DNA of 64,000 nucleotides from Neptuniibacter marinus (GCF_001597725.1 NZ_LUTR01000002.1:186001-250000), one strand, 5' to 3'; shown: positions 43,296 through 53,242, counted from the stretch's first letter. The notes: generated from the sequence alone by a model not told the origin. Numbers and translations are program-made.

Positions 43296-43670
43296 TTACT
43301 TAACTTCAACAGAAGCGCCAGCTTCTTCCAGTGCTTTCTGTAGTTCTTCAGCTTCTTCTTTGCTAACGCCTTCTTTAACAGCAGCAGGAGCGCCGTCAAC
43401 AATGCCTTTAGCTTCTTTCAAGCCAAGACCTGTAGCAGCACGAACTGCTTTGATTACGTTAACTTTCTTATCGCCAACAGCAGTTAGGATAACGTCAAAT
43501 TCAGTTTTCTCTTCAGCAGCACCAGCGTCACCGCCAGCAGCGCCACCTGCAACAACAGCAGCAGCTGCAGTTACACCGAATTTTTCTTCCATTGCTTCAA
43601 TAAGAACAACAACGTCTTTAACAGACATTTCAGCAATTGCGTTTAGGATATCTTCGTTAGTCAGAGACAT
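43296..43670 (-). CDS. rplL: 50S ribosomal protein L7/L12
   Basis: Stalk protein that recruits translation GTPases, 124 residues. The N-terminal dimerisation region (about 1-35), an Ala/Gly-rich hinge and the C-terminal factor-binding domain ([20 protein letters not shown]) are all visible. It lies 69 bases after rplJ and is followed by the attenuator before rpoB. Confidence 0.98.
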   Translation of the reverse strand: MSLTNEDILNAIAEMSVKDVVVLIEAMEEKFGVTAAAAVVAGGAAGGDAGAAEEKTEFDVILTAVGDKKVNVIKAVRAATGLGLKEAKGIVDGAPAAVKEGVSKEEAEELQKALEEAGASVEVK

Positions 43671-43739
43671 TTTCTAATTCCTGATATTTGTAAGCCCACA
43701 GGCTCATTAAAACTTGTGTGAAAAAGGATGCGTATAAAA

Positions 43740-44234
43740 TTACGCAGCCTGTTCTTCTTTCTGATCGCGAACAGCTGCAATTGTGCGGACAAGTTTGCCA
43801 GCAGCAGCTTCTTTCATGCACATCATCAACTTAGCAATAGCTTCGTCGTATGTTGGCAAGCTTGCCAACATTGCGATATCTACTACTTCACCTTCAAATG
43901 CAGCCGCTTTCAGTTCAAAGTTGTCATTACCTTTTGCAAAATCCTGCAGAATACGAGCGCCAGCGCCCGGGTGTTCTGTAGAAAAAGCAATGATACTTGG
44001 ACCTTTGAACGTGTCCTGTAAGCATGCGTAATCAGTGCCTTCAACTGCGCGTCGAGCAAGCGTGTTACGTACAACTTTAAGCCATACGCCGTTTTCACGT
44101 GCCTCTTTACGCAATGCAGTCATGTCGCCAACTTCAACGCCGCGGGAATCCGCGACAACAGCAGACAAAGCATTGTTAGCAGCTTCTTGGACTTCAGCGA
44201 CGATCGCTTTTTTATCTTCGAGTCCTAATGCCAC
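43740..44234 (-). CDS. rplJ: 50S ribosomal protein L10
   Basis: Stalk base that binds L12 dimers and 23S rRNA, 164 residues. It begins [19 protein letters not shown] and has the conserved block [17 protein letters not shown] 210-base leader precedes it and matches the known L10-binding leader, so translation is probably autoregulated by the L10-L12 complex. Confidence 0.97.
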   Translation of the reverse strand: MALGLEDKKAIVAEVQEAANNALSAVVADSRGVEVGDMTALRKEARENGVWLKVVRNTLARRAVEGTDYACLQDTFKGPSIIAFSTEHPGAGARILQDFAKGNDNFELKAAAFEGEVVDIAMLASLPTYDEAIAKLMMCMKEAAAGKLVRTIAAVRDQKEEQAA

Positions 44235-44390
44235 GATTTACTCCTGGAGTAGTCTTTCGACTTGTTACCAACCCCCCAATCAATGGGGATTCCGAGTACG
44301 GTGGTTTGATTCAAATTCAGAATCTCACCGTCTGCGCAGGCTGGTCAGCCCATTAAGATAAAGTTACCTTTATCACCTGCGGTCTTTGAC
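44235..44390 (-). promoter_or_regulatory. L10 leader (autoregulatory mRNA element)
   Basis: The minus-strand leader contains CTGCGCAGACGGTGAGATTC and downstream ACCACCGTACTCGG. These resemble the GCCTGCGTAGACGGTGA and CACCGTA strands of the E. coli L10 leader. A CCCC/GGGG stem near 44274-44288 lies close to the rplJ start. Element limits are approximate. Confidence 0.75.
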
Positions 44391-44444
44391 GGCCTTCGTC
44401 TCTGCATTACAGTCACAGAAGACCCTCAAAAAACCTTTCATTGA

Positions 44445-45140
44445 TTAAACTTCCAAAGAAGCCTGATCAACAAGTAGACCTGGACCCATTGTAGTGGACA
44501 GAACTACCTTCTTAAGATAAATACCTTTTGCAGCAGAAGGCTTCAGCTTCTTCAAATCTGCAATCAATGCTTCAATGTTTTGCTTGATAGAAGCAGCTTC
44601 AAAATCAGCTTTACCAACGCCAGCATGAATAATACCGTTCTTATCAGTACGGAAACGAACCTGACCTGCTTTAGCATTTTTAACTGCTGTAACAACATCT
44701 GGTGTTACTGTACCAACTTTAGGGTTAGGCATTAGGCCTCGAGGACCAAGCACCTGACCTAGCTGACCAACAACACGCATAGCGTCTGGCGTCGCAATAA
44801 CAACACCAAAATCAAGATCACCGCCTTTAATTTGCTCAGCAAGATCTTCAAAACCAACAACATCTGCGCCAGCTTCTTTTGCTTTCTCAGCATTTTCACC
44901 TTGAGCAAATACGGCTACGCGAACATCATTACCTGTACCATTAGGCAATACAGTAGAACCACGAACAACCTGATCAGATTTACGTGGATCAACGCCTAGA
45001 TTTACAGCGATATCAACCGTTTCTTTGAACTTTACAGTAGATAGTTCAGACAATAGAGAAACAGCATCTTCGATAGCGTACGCTTTACCAGCTTCTACTT
45101 TCTCAGCAATCAACTTTTGACGTTTAGTTAACTTAGCCAT
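44445..45140 (-). CDS. rplA: 50S ribosomal protein L1
   Basis: L1-stalk protein that moves E-site tRNA, 231 residues. It represses the rplK-rplA mRNA in E. coli. Hallmarks are the block [20 protein letters not shown] and the C-terminal [16 protein letters not shown]. Its start overlaps the rplK stop by one base (TAATG). Confidence 0.98.
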   Translation of the reverse strand: MAKLTKRQKLIAEKVEAGKAYAIEDAVSLLSELSTVKFKETVDIAVNLGVDPRKSDQVVRGSTVLPNGTGNDVRVAVFAQGENAEKAKEAGADVVGFEDLAEQIKGGDLDFGVVIATPDAMRVVGQLGQVLGPRGLMPNPKVGTVTPDVVTAVKNAKAGQVRFRTDKNGIIHAGVGKADFEAASIKQNIEALIADLKKLKPSAAKGIYLKKVVLSTTMGPGLLVDQASLEV

Positions 45141-45574
45141 TACTCATCCACCTCTGTAAGTAAGCCCATGCTACGCGCTGTACCAGCAATAGTACGGCAA
45201 GCCGCATCCATATCAGCAGCTGTAAGGTCTGGCATTTTAACAGTAGCGATCTCTTCTAACTGAGCGCGAGTAACAGAACCCACTTTTTCAGTATTCGGAC
45301 GACCAGAACCACTCTTAAGGCCTGCAGCCTTCAACAACAACACTGCTGCAGGAGGTGTTTTAGTGATGAACGTAAAGCTACGATCAGCATAAACAGTAAT
45401 AACAACAGGAACAGGCAAACCGCTTTCCATGCCCTGTGTCTGGGCATTAAACGCTTTACAGAATTCCATGATGTTAACACCATGTTGACCTAACGCAGGA
45501 CCTACTGGAGGTGACGGATTCGCGCCACCGGCAGGAACTTGCAGCTTAATGTAAGCTTCAATTTTCTTAGCCAT
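45140..45574 (-). CDS. rplK: 50S ribosomal protein L11
   Basis: GTPase-centre protein needed for RelA activation, 144 residues. The conserved start [20 protein letters not shown] and the block [20 protein letters not shown] identify it. It is 102 bases after nusG, beyond a terminator, so it probably has its own promoter, which I could not identify with confidence. Confidence 0.97.
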   Translation of the reverse strand: MAKKIEAYIKLQVPAGGANPSPPVGPALGQHGVNIMEFCKAFNAQTQGMESGLPVPVVITVYADRSFTFITKTPPAAVLLLKAAGLKSGSGRPNTEKVGSVTRAQLEEIATVKMPDLTAADMDAACRTIAGTARSMGLLTEVDE

Positions 45575-45633
45575 TTTTCAATGTACTCCTAGTGGGTTCA
45601 AACGCCTCTCAGCTCCCCATTTTCTCAAGACAG

Positions 45634-45658
45634 AAAAACCCCAGCTCTCGCTGAGGTT
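45634..45658 (-). terminator. Terminator between nusG and rplK
   Basis: On the minus strand AACCTCAGC-GAGA-GCTGGGGTT (9 bp with one G-T pair) is followed by TTTC, with the pairing T's making a run of five. It ends the secE-nusG unit, as in E. coli. Confidence 0.8.
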
Positions 45659-45676
45659 ATTCCTTCATACTTTTTA

Positions 45677-46210
45677 TCAGGCTTTTTCTACCTGACCAAA
45701 ATCTAGCTCAACCGGTGTAGAACGACCGAAAATCAACACTGCAACATGCAGTTTATTCTTCTCGTAATTAATCTCTTCTACAACACCGTTAAAGTCAGCA
45801 AATGGGCCATCAGTAACACGCACCATTTCGCCTGGCTCAAACACAGTCTTAGGACGCGGCTTATCAACACCACTTTCCACACGACTTAGAATTTCATTCG
45901 CTTCAGCTTCAGTGATCGGCGCAGGCTTACCTGCCGTACCACCAATAAAACCTAAAACATGAGGTGTATTTTTCACCAAATGCCAGCTTTCGTCGTTCAT
46001 ATCCATATTCACTAAAACATAACCAGGATAGAACTTACGTTCAGATTTTCGCTTTTTACCATCGCGAATCTCTACAACCTCTTCGGTAGGAACTAAAATC
46101 TCACCAAAAAGATCCTGCATACTATGCAGTTCAACTCGTTCTTTTAGCGTATTCATCACACGCTTCTCGTACCCGGAGTACGCATGCACTACATACCAAC
46201 GCATCGACAT
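45677..46210 (-). CDS. nusG: Transcription antitermination factor NusG
   Basis: RNA-polymerase clamp factor that aids elongation, Rho termination and coupling to S10, 177 residues. The NGN domain begins [15 protein letters not shown]. The KOW domain begins [20 protein letters not shown]. The ATG at 46210 has GAGG eight bases upstream. It lies 12 bases after secE. Confidence 0.97.
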   Translation of the reverse strand: MSMRWYVVHAYSGYEKRVMNTLKERVELHSMQDLFGEILVPTEEVVEIRDGKKRKSERKFYPGYVLVNMDMNDESWHLVKNTPHVLGFIGGTAGKPAPITEAEANEILSRVESGVDKPRPKTVFEPGEMVRVTDGPFADFNGVVEEINYEKNKLHVAVLIFGRSTPVELDFGQVEKA

Positions 46211-46222
46211 GCTTATCGCCTC

Positions 46223-46591
46223 TTAACTAATCGCCCCAGATACAAGCCAACTCAATAACGAGTCAAGCCCCCACAGCATCAAACCAACAACCAAAACGAC
46301 CACAACAACAATAGCTGTCGTCTGCAACGTTTCTTGGCGTGTCGGCCACACCACCTTACGAATCTCCTGCTTTGCTTCTTTAAACAAAGTGAAGAAAGCC
46401 TTACCTTTAGCCGTTTGCAGGGATATAAAACCTGCAACCATAGCCAACACCAGCAATGCTACTACACGGTAGAACAAAGACTGATCAGCAAAGATGGAGT
46501 TACCCACAACACCGGCAGCGACAACCGCCACTACAACCACCCATTTCAGGGCATCAAACTTTGAACCTTCGGGATTCACTTTCGCATTCAC
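46223..46591 (-). CDS. secE: Protein translocase subunit SecE
   Basis: Inner-membrane clamp of SecY, 122 residues with three membrane segments and the conserved amphipathic block EIRKVVWPTRQET. The start is GTG at 46591 with GAGG eight bases upstream. The open frame runs up to 46681, but those codons read through tRNA-Trp and are rejected. It lies between tRNA-Trp and nusG. Confidence 0.93.
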   Translation of the reverse strand: MNAKVNPEGSKFDALKWVVVVAVVAAGVVGNSIFADQSLFYRVVALLVLAMVAGFISLQTAKGKAFFTLFKEAKQEIRKVVWPTRQETLQTTAIVVVVVLVVGLMLWGLDSLLSWLVSGAIS

Positions 46592-46651
46592 GCTTAGGGC
46601 CTCAGGATTACTAAAAACGATTCGCTTGCAAGATACCAACTCCGAATGAGT

Positions 46652-46727
<76 letters not shown>

Positions 46728-46747
46728 ATCGCATAATAGGGAGGCGT

Positions 46748-46776
46748 ATTGTATAGGCCTCCCCATCGATTGGCAA
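46748..46776 (-). promoter_or_regulatory. Sigma-70 promoter of tRNA-Trp-secE-nusG
   Basis: On the minus strand TTGCCA (46771-46776), a 17-base spacer and TACAAT (46748-46753). Both boxes match consensus at five of six positions, with a GC-rich discriminator ACGCCTC. A GGGAGGC/GCCTCCC stem (46739-46763) overlaps it and may end some tufB transcripts. Confidence 0.75.
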
Positions 46777-46793
46777 TACCTAATTATCTAATA

Positions 46794-48017
46794 TTACTCG
46801 ATAATTTTAGATACAACACCAGCACCTACTGTACGACCGCCTTCACGGATCGCAAAACGCAGGCCTTCTTCCATCGCAATCGGGTTGATTAGCGTAACAT
46901 CCATCTGAACGTTATCGCCTGGCATTACCATTTCAACACCGTCTGGAAGCTCACATGCACCCGTGATATCCGTTGTACGGAAGTAGAACTGTGGACGGTA
47001 ACCTTTGAAGAAAGGAGTATGACGACCACCCTCTTCTTTGGATAGCACGTACACTTCGCCTTCGAAACGAGTATGCGGTGTAATAGAACCTGGTGCAGCT
47101 AGAACCTGACCACGTTCAACATCTTCACGCTTAGTACCACGTAGAAGCGCACCAATGTTCTCACCTGCACGACCTTCGTCAAGCAGTTTACGGAACATTT
47201 CAACACCCGTACACGTTGTTGTCTGTGTTTCACGAATACCAACGATCTCAACTTCAGAACCTGTATTAATAATACCGCGCTCTACACGACCTGTTACTAC
47301 AGTACCACGACCTTGGATAGAGAATACGTCCTCGATAGGCATAATGAATGCACCATCAATTGCACGCTCAGGCTCAGGAATATAAGAATCTAGCGTCTCA
47401 ACCAGCGTCTTAACTGCTGTCGTACCCAGCCCATTATCATCTTCACCATTCAACGCCATTAGCGCAGAACCTGCGATAATTGGTGTGTCATCACCTGGGA
47501 AGTCATACTGCTCTAGAAGCTCACGAAGCTCCATTTCAACCAATTCAAGCATCTCTTCGTATTCTTCAGAATCAGCACCGCCACAATCTTCTGCAAGAAG
47601 ATCAGCTTTGTTCAAGAATACTACGATGTAAGGTACACCTACCTGACGAGAAAGCAGGATGTGCTCACGAGTCTGTGGCATAGGACCATCAGTCGCGCCA
47701 CATACTAGAATCGCGCCATCCATCTGCGCAGCACCTGTGATCATGTTTTTTACATAATCCGCGTGTCCTGGGCAATCAACGTGTGCGTAATGACGATCTG
47801 GAGAATCATACTCAACGTGTGAAGTCGCGATTGTGATACCACGCTCACGCTCTTCTGGAGCGTTATCGATACCATCGAATGCAACTGCATCACCACCCCA
47901 AACCTCAGCGCATACGCGAGTCAGAGCAGCAGTAAGTGTAGTTTTACCGTGGTCAACGTGGCCGATTGTACCAACGTTAACATGCGGTTTTGAGCGTTCA
48001 AATTGTTCTTTAGCCAT
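46794..48017 (-). CDS. tufB: Elongation factor Tu (copy B)
   Basis: Second EF-Tu gene, 407 residues, with the same protein as tufA including the acidic insertion after NKAD. The only base difference I found from tufA is a silent CGC for CGT at the Arg of FERSKPH near the 5' end. It follows the Thr-Tyr-Gly-Thr tRNA genes on the same strand, as in E. coli and Pseudomonas, and is probably cotranscribed with them. Flanking DNA outside the coding region is unrelated to that of tufA. Confidence 0.98.
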   Translation of the reverse strand: MAKEQFERSKPHVNVGTIGHVDHGKTTLTAALTRVCAEVWGGDAVAFDGIDNAPEERERGITIATSHVEYDSPDRHYAHVDCPGHADYVKNMITGAAQMDGAILVCGATDGPMPQTREHILLSRQVGVPYIVVFLNKADLLAEDCGGADSEEYEEMLELVEMELRELLEQYDFPGDDTPIIAGSALMALNGEDDNGLGTTAVKTLVETLDSYIPEPERAIDGAFIMPIEDVFSIQGRGTVVTGRVERGIINTGSEVEIVGIRETQTTTCTGVEMFRKLLDEGRAGENIGALLRGTKREDVERGQVLAAPGSITPHTRFEGEVYVLSKEEGGRHTPFFKGYRPQFYFRTTDITGACELPDGVEMVMPGDNVQMDVTLINPIAMEEGLRFAIREGGRTVGAGVVSKIIE

Positions 48018-48061
48018 CGGTCTCTACCAGTACAATTAATTTACAAAGCGCCAAATATAAC

Positions 48062-48090
48062 AAAGGGCAGATATATTTCTATATCTACCC
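48062..48090 (-). terminator. Hairpin between tRNA-Thr(GGT) and tufB
   Basis: On the minus strand GGGTAGATATA-GAAA-TATATCTGCCC forms an 11-bp stem with one G-T pair, followed by TTTGTT. It may limit read-through from the tRNA genes into tufB or serve RNA processing. Confidence 0.45.
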
Positions 48091-48102
48091 TAAAATAAAT
48101 TC

Positions 48103-48177
48103 TGGAGCTCAAGAGCGGAATTGAACCGCCGACCTCACCCTTACCAAGGGTGTGCTCTACCCCTGAGCTACTTGAGC
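48103..48177 (-). tRNA. tRNA-Thr (GGT)
   Basis: A 75-base cloverleaf with acceptor GCTCAAG/CTTGAGC, anticodon GGT in loop TTGGTAA, T loop GGTTCAATTCC and encoded CCA. It is the last of four clustered tRNA genes before tufB. Confidence 0.97.
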
Positions 48178-48187
48178 AATAGGTCAT

Positions 48188-48262
48188 TGGAGCGGGTAGC
48201 GGGAATCGAACCCGCCTCTTCAGCTTGGAAGGCTGAGGTAATAGCCACTATACCATACCCGC
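48188..48262 (-). tRNA. tRNA-Gly (TCC)
   Basis: A 75-base cloverleaf with acceptor GCGGGTA/TACCCGC, anticodon TCC in loop CTTCCAA and encoded CCA. It is separated by 10 bases from tRNA-Thr(GGT). Confidence 0.97.
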
Positions 48263-48273
48263 CTTGCAATGAA

Positions 48274-48357
48274 TGGTGGTGGGGGGTGGATTCGAACCAC
48301 CGAAGCTTTCGCGTCAGATTTACAGTCTGATCCCTTTGGCCACTCGGGAACCCCACC
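48274..48357 (-). tRNA. tRNA-Tyr (GTA)
   Basis: An 84-base class II tRNA with a long variable arm, acceptor GGTGGGG/CCCCACC, anticodon GTA in loop TGTAAAT and encoded CCA. Confidence 0.97.
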
Positions 48358-48387
48358 AACAATTTCAATACTTCGCCTGGCCTGAGA

Positions 48388-48463
<76 letters not shown>

Positions 48464-48486
48464 CTCTCAACAACGAAGTGGCGCGT

Positions 48487-48515
48487 ATATTACTCAGTAG
48501 ACCTTATGCTTGCAA
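48487..48515 (-). promoter_or_regulatory. Sigma-70 promoter of the tRNA-tufB unit
   Basis: On the minus strand TTGCAA (48510-48515), a 17-base spacer and TAATAT (48487-48492), with discriminator ACGCGC. It lies at the very 3' end of the SPOR-like gene, about 17 bases before the first tRNA. Confidence 0.78.
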
Positions 48516-49152
48516 CCCTTTGACACACTTTTTTTTCATTTTTTTCTACAGAATAGCTTTCCATAACTACTTCTTTGATTTCATTGGATAATTTTCGATC
48601 AATATCCTCAAAAACACGCACCCTAAAACGTAACTCGCTTACCCGTTCAAATTCAATACGCGCCTTTATTTTAGAGGCCTTCAGCTCCATCAGCTTCTCT
48701 TCAGCCTCCGCTCTGCCTTCAAAAGCTGCGATCGCATACTCAAAATTAAGCATCTTTTCCGATTTTAAGCCTTCAGAGCTTTCTAAATAATCTATAACCC
48801 TCATGCGCTCATTTAATTCATCAGGCAGAACAACTATCACTTTATGATTACGCTCAACTTGAACTCGAACTTCCTCCACTTCAGAAGAAAACCCTTGCTC
48901 ATAAACAAATCGTTTTACAGCACCAGCCTTTACCCGACTTCTAAAACCATCAAATTCTACACATGATGAAACTTCAGAGTCTCCACTCAGCCAAACTAAT
49001 GATTGAGGGTTAATCTCGCCCACAAGACGCAATGTATCAATATCGCGGGAAAGATTATCGAGGCGGGGGACCGTACGCGGAGCTTGCACCGAATACCACA
49101 ACAAAAGAAGCGCATTTGCCAATAAAGCAAACAGACAAATCCAACGCAGCAT
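48490..49152 (-). CDS. Membrane-anchored SPOR-like protein
   Basis: Unassigned protein of 220 residues with one N-terminal membrane helix (about 4-22, LRWICLFALLANALLLLW), presumably facing the periplasm. The rest is charged and holds a possible SPOR-like repeat (FEGRAEAEEKLMELKASKIKA). A C-x-x-F-x-x-F motif lies near residue 65. Its start overlaps the coaX stop as TAATG, so the longer frame from 49170 is not needed. A SPOR-domain gene occupies this place in Pseudomonas, so position supports the weak sequence signal. Peptidoglycan binding is inference. Confidence 0.7.
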   Translation of the reverse strand: MLRWICLFALLANALLLLWYSVQAPRTVPRLDNLSRDIDTLRLVGEINPQSLVWLSGDSEVSSCVEFDGFRSRVKAGAVKRFVYEQGFSSEVEEVRVQVERNHKVIVVLPDELNERMRVIDYLESSEGLKSEKMLNFEYAIAAFEGRAEAEEKLMELKASKIKARIEFERVSELRFRVRVFEDIDRKLSNEIKEVVMESYSVEKNEKKVCQRVASIRSTE

Positions 49153-49877
49153 TACGTGCTGAGACCCCAAGCAAGACCATCAAGTACAAGATCAGAAGAA
49201 TACTCCCCTCCCTCAACAAGAGACGCAAACAGCTGCCCATCTCCACCCGTGACAAATAGCTGATATGACTCCATAGGCTTATTAATATCTCTGGCGACCT
49301 TTTCAACCAAAGAAAGAAACAGGTAATTAATACCATGATCAACTGCCGCAGACGTATCTCTGCCCGGCACAAGATCAAAAGCAGATATAGATCGATCAAC
49401 TTGGATCTCAGCTGTATTAGACAACAAATCCTGTTTCATCAATCTAAGTCCAGGCAAAATATATCCACCTTGATGCTTTCCAAATGCATCAATAAAATCA
49501 ATCGTGATAGCGCTACCACAGTCCACAACACAACAAGCTCGCTTAACTTTATTGTAGGCCGCCAACATGGCCAACCAACGATCGACTCCCATGCGCTCGG
49601 GTTGCGCATAGCTATTTTTCACGCTAGCACAAAAACCTGTCGTTTGCGCAAACCGTATCTCTATGGAGTGATAGCCAGAGAGAACAGCTTCTATTTGCAG
49701 ATTAATATCTTTACCAGCTACGGAGGCAACTCTAATTTCAGCAACTGCCTCCTGCCATTCAACAGGTATGCTTCGACTTAACTGTTCTGTTAAAAAGCGC
49801 CCACGCTTCACTACATCTAAGTTATCAAGCAAGCGCCACTTAACAAAGGTATTACCTGCATCAATCTCTAGAATCAT
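49152..49877 (-). CDS. coaX: Type III pantothenate kinase
   Basis: First step of coenzyme A synthesis, ATP-dependent phosphorylation of pantothenate, 241 residues. The phosphate motif DAGNTFVKW is at 6-14. The central blocks GVDRWLAMLAAYN and VVDCGSAITIDFID are typical of the ASKHA-fold type III enzyme. It overlaps birA by four bases and the SPOR-like gene by one, forming a coupled birA-coaX-SPOR unit. This enzyme is normally not inhibited by CoA. Confidence 0.95.
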   Translation of the reverse strand: MILEIDAGNTFVKWRLLDNLDVVKRGRFLTEQLSRSIPVEWQEAVAEIRVASVAGKDINLQIEAVLSGYHSIEIRFAQTTGFCASVKNSYAQPERMGVDRWLAMLAAYNKVKRACCVVDCGSAITIDFIDAFGKHQGGYILPGLRLMKQDLLSNTAEIQVDRSISAFDLVPGRDTSAAVDHGINYLFLSLVEKVARDINKPMESYQLFVTGGDGQLFASLVEGGEYSSDLVLDGLAWGLST

Positions 49878-50848
49878 ACTGGACGTCTAACACTAATTTC
49901 ACCACCATGATAAGCCTTGATACCGGCAGCAGACTGAAGTAACAAAGCACCAGAGCCATCAACACCCCGACATACCCCTTCCACAAACTCATCACCTATT
50001 TGCAGAATCACCGCCTCGTTTTGCATAGCGTGACGAGATTGCCACTCATCAACCAACCCCACAAAGCCCTCCTTATCAAAACGCTCCAAACAAACCACTA
50101 ACTCATTAAGGATAACCGCTAGCAATTGATTACGGCTTACCACTCCACCAGTAATAGTCTTCAGATCGGTCCATGGTTGATCTATAGCCTCACTTACTTC
50201 TTTCGGCATCTCAACATTAATACCGACACCAATAACAACCTGGCACTGACCGGAAGCCTCACCATGAACTTCGAGCAAAATTCCAGCAAGTTTTTTACCT
50301 TGATGTAAAAGATCATTCGGCCATTTAAGCTCAACACCTTGGATCTCCATCTTTTCCAAGGCTCGCACAATAGCAAGACCCACTAAAAGACTTAAACCTT
50401 CAAGTGCAGCAACACCTTGCTCAAAACGCCAAACCAAAGAGAAATACAGGTTACGAGCAAACGGACTTACCCACTCACGACCTCTACGTCCTCGGCCAGC
50501 TAATTGCTGCTCAGCCAAGAACAAGCGACCATGACAATCACCACGCTGACTGGCCTCCATCGCTAACTCATTAGTGGATTCGATACTCAGTCGCAAATCA
50601 GGATCCTTGATCAACACCTTAACCTCAGGCAATAGCCCTTGCTGAATACGCTCTATATCGAGTAGTTCAAGACCACCTGGGACTCGATATCCACGCCCTT
50701 TAACACTGAAAATATCTAAACCACCGTCTTCAAAACGACGTACATGCTTCCAGATCGCACTACGACTAACACCAACCTCATCTCCCAGCTCTCGCCCTGA
50801 ATGAAACTTGCCATCAGCCAAAATAGACAACAACGAACGGACCGTCAT
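49874..50848 (-). CDS. birA: Biotin-protein ligase / biotin operon repressor
   Basis: Bifunctional protein of 324 residues. An N-terminal winged helix (about 1-65, LGDEVGVSRSAIWKHVRRFE) binds DNA, the central domain makes biotinyl-AMP with the loop GRGRRGREW, and a small C-terminal domain follows. It attaches biotin to acetyl-CoA carboxylase. Presence of the DNA-binding domain implies it also represses biotin genes. It lies 19 bases after folA and overlaps coaX. Confidence 0.95.
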   Translation of the reverse strand: MTVRSLLSILADGKFHSGRELGDEVGVSRSAIWKHVRRFEDGGLDIFSVKGRGYRVPGGLELLDIERIQQGLLPEVKVLIKDPDLRLSIESTNELAMEASQRGDCHGRLFLAEQQLAGRGRRGREWVSPFARNLYFSLVWRFEQGVAALEGLSLLVGLAIVRALEKMEIQGVELKWPNDLLHQGKKLAGILLEVHGEASGQCQVVIGVGINVEMPKEVSEAIDQPWTDLKTITGGVVSRNQLLAVILNELVVCLERFDKEGFVGLVDEWQSRHAMQNEAVILQIGDEFVEGVCRGVDGSGALLLQSAAGIKAYHGGEISVRRPV

Positions 50849-50867
50849 ACTACTTAGCCTTTTTTGA

Positions 50868-51377
50868 TTAAATTCGATCTAACACGATAAAACTATAATT
50901 ATAGGGATTTGGCCCTTCAGCCAAAAAGTCTTCCCGCCCAAGCTCATTCCAAGCAGAACGATCAAACTCTGGAAACCATGCATCACCATTAATCTCTGCA
51001 TCGACTTCCGTTAAGTATAAACGATCAGCTCTATCAATCGCCTGAGCATATATCTGCGCACCACCGATAATCATTGCTTCATCGGCGCCATCAATTAGAC
51101 AGATACTTTCAGCTAATTCAGCTGCATCATCCAAACTATTAACAACTCTCACCCCTTCTGGGGCATAACTTTCCTGACGCGATATAACAATATTCACCCT
51201 ACCTGGCAATGGCCGCCCGATAGACTCGAATGTTTTTCTCCCCATAATAATTGGTTTACCCATGGTCACCTGCTTAAAATAGCGAAGATCCTCTGGTAGA
51301 TGCCAAGGCAACTTATTATTAATACCGATTGCCCGATTTTTATCTTGAGCAACAATGATGGCTAACTTCACACCCAC
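50868..51377 (-). CDS. folA: Dihydrofolate reductase
   Basis: NADPH-dependent reduction of dihydrofolate to tetrahydrofolate, 169 residues. The motifs IGINNKLPWHLPEDLRYF and GRKTFESIGRPLPGR bind folate and NADPH. It is divergent from thyA across 97 bases, which is functionally sensible because ThyA makes dihydrofolate. It lies directly upstream of birA on the same strand. Confidence 0.96.
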   Translation of the reverse strand: MGVKLAIIVAQDKNRAIGINNKLPWHLPEDLRYFKQVTMGKPIIMGRKTFESIGRPLPGRVNIVISRQESYAPEGVRVVNSLDDAAELAESICLIDGADEAMIIGGAQIYAQAIDRADRLYLTEVDAEINGDAWFPEFDRSAWNELGREDFLAEGPNPYNYSFIVLDRI

Positions 51378-51474
51378 TCCTTCTACCGTAATTTTAAAAA
51401 ACTGCTAACATGGCATTCTTTTTTATCGTTATCATAAACTAGTCTCAAATCGAATTCAGGTTAATAACAAAGCC

Positions 51475-52326
51475 ATGAAGCAATATCTAGATCTTTGCCA
51501 AAGAATAGTCGATCAAGGTGTCTGGGTTGACAACAAGCGAACAGGCAAGAAGTGCCTAACCATTATCGACGCTGATCTTACCTATAACGTAAAAGATGGA
51601 GAATTCCCTCTCGTTACAACTCGCAAAAGCTTTTATAAATCTGCTATAGCAGAGATTATCGGTTATATCCGAGGCTACGATAACGCGGCTGATTTTCGCA
51701 AAATCGGCACCAAAACTTGGAATGCTAACGCAAACGATAATTCAGACTGGCTTGCCAATCCATATCGCAAAGGGACTGATGATTGCGGATTAATCTATGG
51801 CAAGATCGGGCGCAACTTCCCTAAAGTCGATGGCGGAAAAATTGATCTACTTCGTAAGATTGTCGATGACCTTTCTAATGGCATTGATGATCGCGGCGAA
51901 ATTTTCACTTTCTATCACCCAGGCGCGTTCCACATGGGATGTTTGCGTCCCTGTATGTACAGCCATCATTTTTCCCTACTCGGCGATACGTTATACTTGA
52001 ACAGCACCCAAAGAAGCTGTGATGTACCGCTGGGGTTAAATTTCAATATGGTTCAGGTTTATTTCTTCTTGGCCATCATGGCACAAATTACCGGCAACAA
52101 GCCCGGACAGGCTTTTCATAAAATCGTCAATGCGCACATTTATGAGGACCAGTTGGAATTAATGAAAAATGTACAGCTTCAACGCGAGCCATTAGCCTCA
52201 CCAAAACTGATCATCAACCCTGATATCAAATCACTAGAAGATCTAGAAACATGGGTCACACTCGATGACTTTGAAATCGAAGGCTATGAGCATCACCCGG
52301 CTATACAATATCCATTTTCCGTGTAA
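51475..52326 (+). CDS. thyA: Thymidylate synthase (Vibrio-like type)
   Basis: Converts dUMP and methylene-tetrahydrofolate to dTMP and dihydrofolate, 283 residues. The catalytic Cys160 lies in [11 protein letters not shown], not the usual LPPC. The phosphate site is [13 protein letters not shown] and the C-terminus is IQYPFSV. Length and sequence closely follow the Vibrio cholerae enzyme as I recall it, and differ from the 264-residue E. coli type. The gene is inverted relative to folA and lgt, its usual same-strand neighbours, which suggests replacement by transfer or local inversion. Confidence 0.95.
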   Translation: MKQYLDLCQRIVDQGVWVDNKRTGKKCLTIIDADLTYNVKDGEFPLVTTRKSFYKSAIAEIIGYIRGYDNAADFRKIGTKTWNANANDNSDWLANPYRKGTDDCGLIYGKIGRNFPKVDGGKIDLLRKIVDDLSNGIDDRGEIFTFYHPGAFHMGCLRPCMYSHHFSLLGDTLYLNSTQRSCDVPLGLNFNMVQVYFFLAIMAQITGNKPGQAFHKIVNAHIYEDQLELMKNVQLQREPLASPKLIINPDIKSLEDLETWVTLDDFEIEGYEHHPAIQYPFSV

Positions 52327-52342
52327 TTCTACTATCCCATCG

Positions 52343-52375
52343 CCCTGCATTCAGTCTAAAAGACTGTATGCAGGG
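52343..52375. terminator. Hairpin between convergent thyA and lgt
   Basis: CCCTGCATTCAGTCT pairs with AGACTGTATGCAGGG around an AAA loop, a 15-bp stem with one T-T mismatch. No T-run follows on either side, so it may be a weak bidirectional terminator or an RNA-stabilising stem. Confidence 0.5.
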
Positions 52376-52434
52376 ATATAGAAAGTCATATTAACGACAA
52401 TCTATACCTTTCAACTATTTCGTCTAATGGTTAC

Positions 52435-53232
52435 TCATCGAGCAACAGCTTCTACACTCCCCTGCTTTTTTGACCAAAGAAGAAGGAACACACCCACGAT
52501 GATCATAGGCAAGGATAGCAACTGCCCCATTGTCAGCCAATCAAACGCCAAAAACATTATGTGCTCATCAGGCTCACGCACGAACTCCACCATCGAACGA
52601 AAAACCCCATACAACAGGAGAAATAGTCCTGATACAGCCATTCGAGGCCTAGGCTTAGACGAGAACCACCACAACAACACAAACAGCACTACGCCCTCAA
52701 GCACAAACTCATATAACTGAGAAGGATGTCGCGGTAAATTTCCTGCACGTGGAAAAACAACTCCCCAAGGCTGATCCGTCACTCGCCCCCATAGCTCACC
52801 ACCGATAAAGTTACCAATACGACCAGCGCCTAAACCGACCGGTATTAAAGGTGCAATAAAGTCGGTCATTTGAAATAAGGTTTTTTTATGCTGGCGACCA
52901 AACAGATACATCACCACAATAACCCCAAGCAAGCCGCCATGAAACGACATGCCCCCTTCCCATACAGCAAACAACCATAAAGGGTCAGATATAAACTTAT
53001 CAAAGTTATAAAAGATGACATAGCCCGCACGGCCCCCAAGTACAACACCCATTGCCCCCCAGAAAATAATGTCTGAGATCTGTTCTTCGCTCCAACCTGA
53101 ACCCGCTCTGCGCGCACGCCTAACGCCCAGCCACCAAGCCGCAGCAAAACCCACTAAGTACATCAAACCGTACCAATGAATTTTCAAAGGGCCTAAAGCA
53201 ACGGCAATAGGATCTATATCATGCACCCACAT
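52435..53232 (-). CDS. lgt: Prolipoprotein diacylglyceryl transferase
   Basis: Inner-membrane enzyme that adds diacylglycerol to the lipobox Cys of lipoproteins, 265 residues with about seven membrane segments. The signature [16 protein letters not shown] contains the essential Arg and Asn. The family motif HGGLLG also appears (FHGGLLGVI). It lies 10 bases after the TSUP permease gene. Confidence 0.96.
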   Translation of the reverse strand: MWVHDIDPIAVALGPLKIHWYGLMYLVGFAAAWWLGVRRARRAGSGWSEEQISDIIFWGAMGVVLGGRAGYVIFYNFDKFISDPLWLFAVWEGGMSFHGGLLGVIVVMYLFGRQHKKTLFQMTDFIAPLIPVGLGAGRIGNFIGGELWGRVTDQPWGVVFPRAGNLPRHPSQLYEFVLEGVVLFVLLWWFSSKPRPRMAVSGLFLLLYGVFRSMVEFVREPDEHIMFLAFDWLTMGQLLSLPMIIVGVFLLLWSKKQGSVEAVAR

Positions 53233-53242
53233 CTGTATCTCC

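Noticed and set aside
48121..48368. Small open frames on both strands within the tRNA cluster
   Set aside because: They are translations of tRNA genes, a known source of false small proteins.
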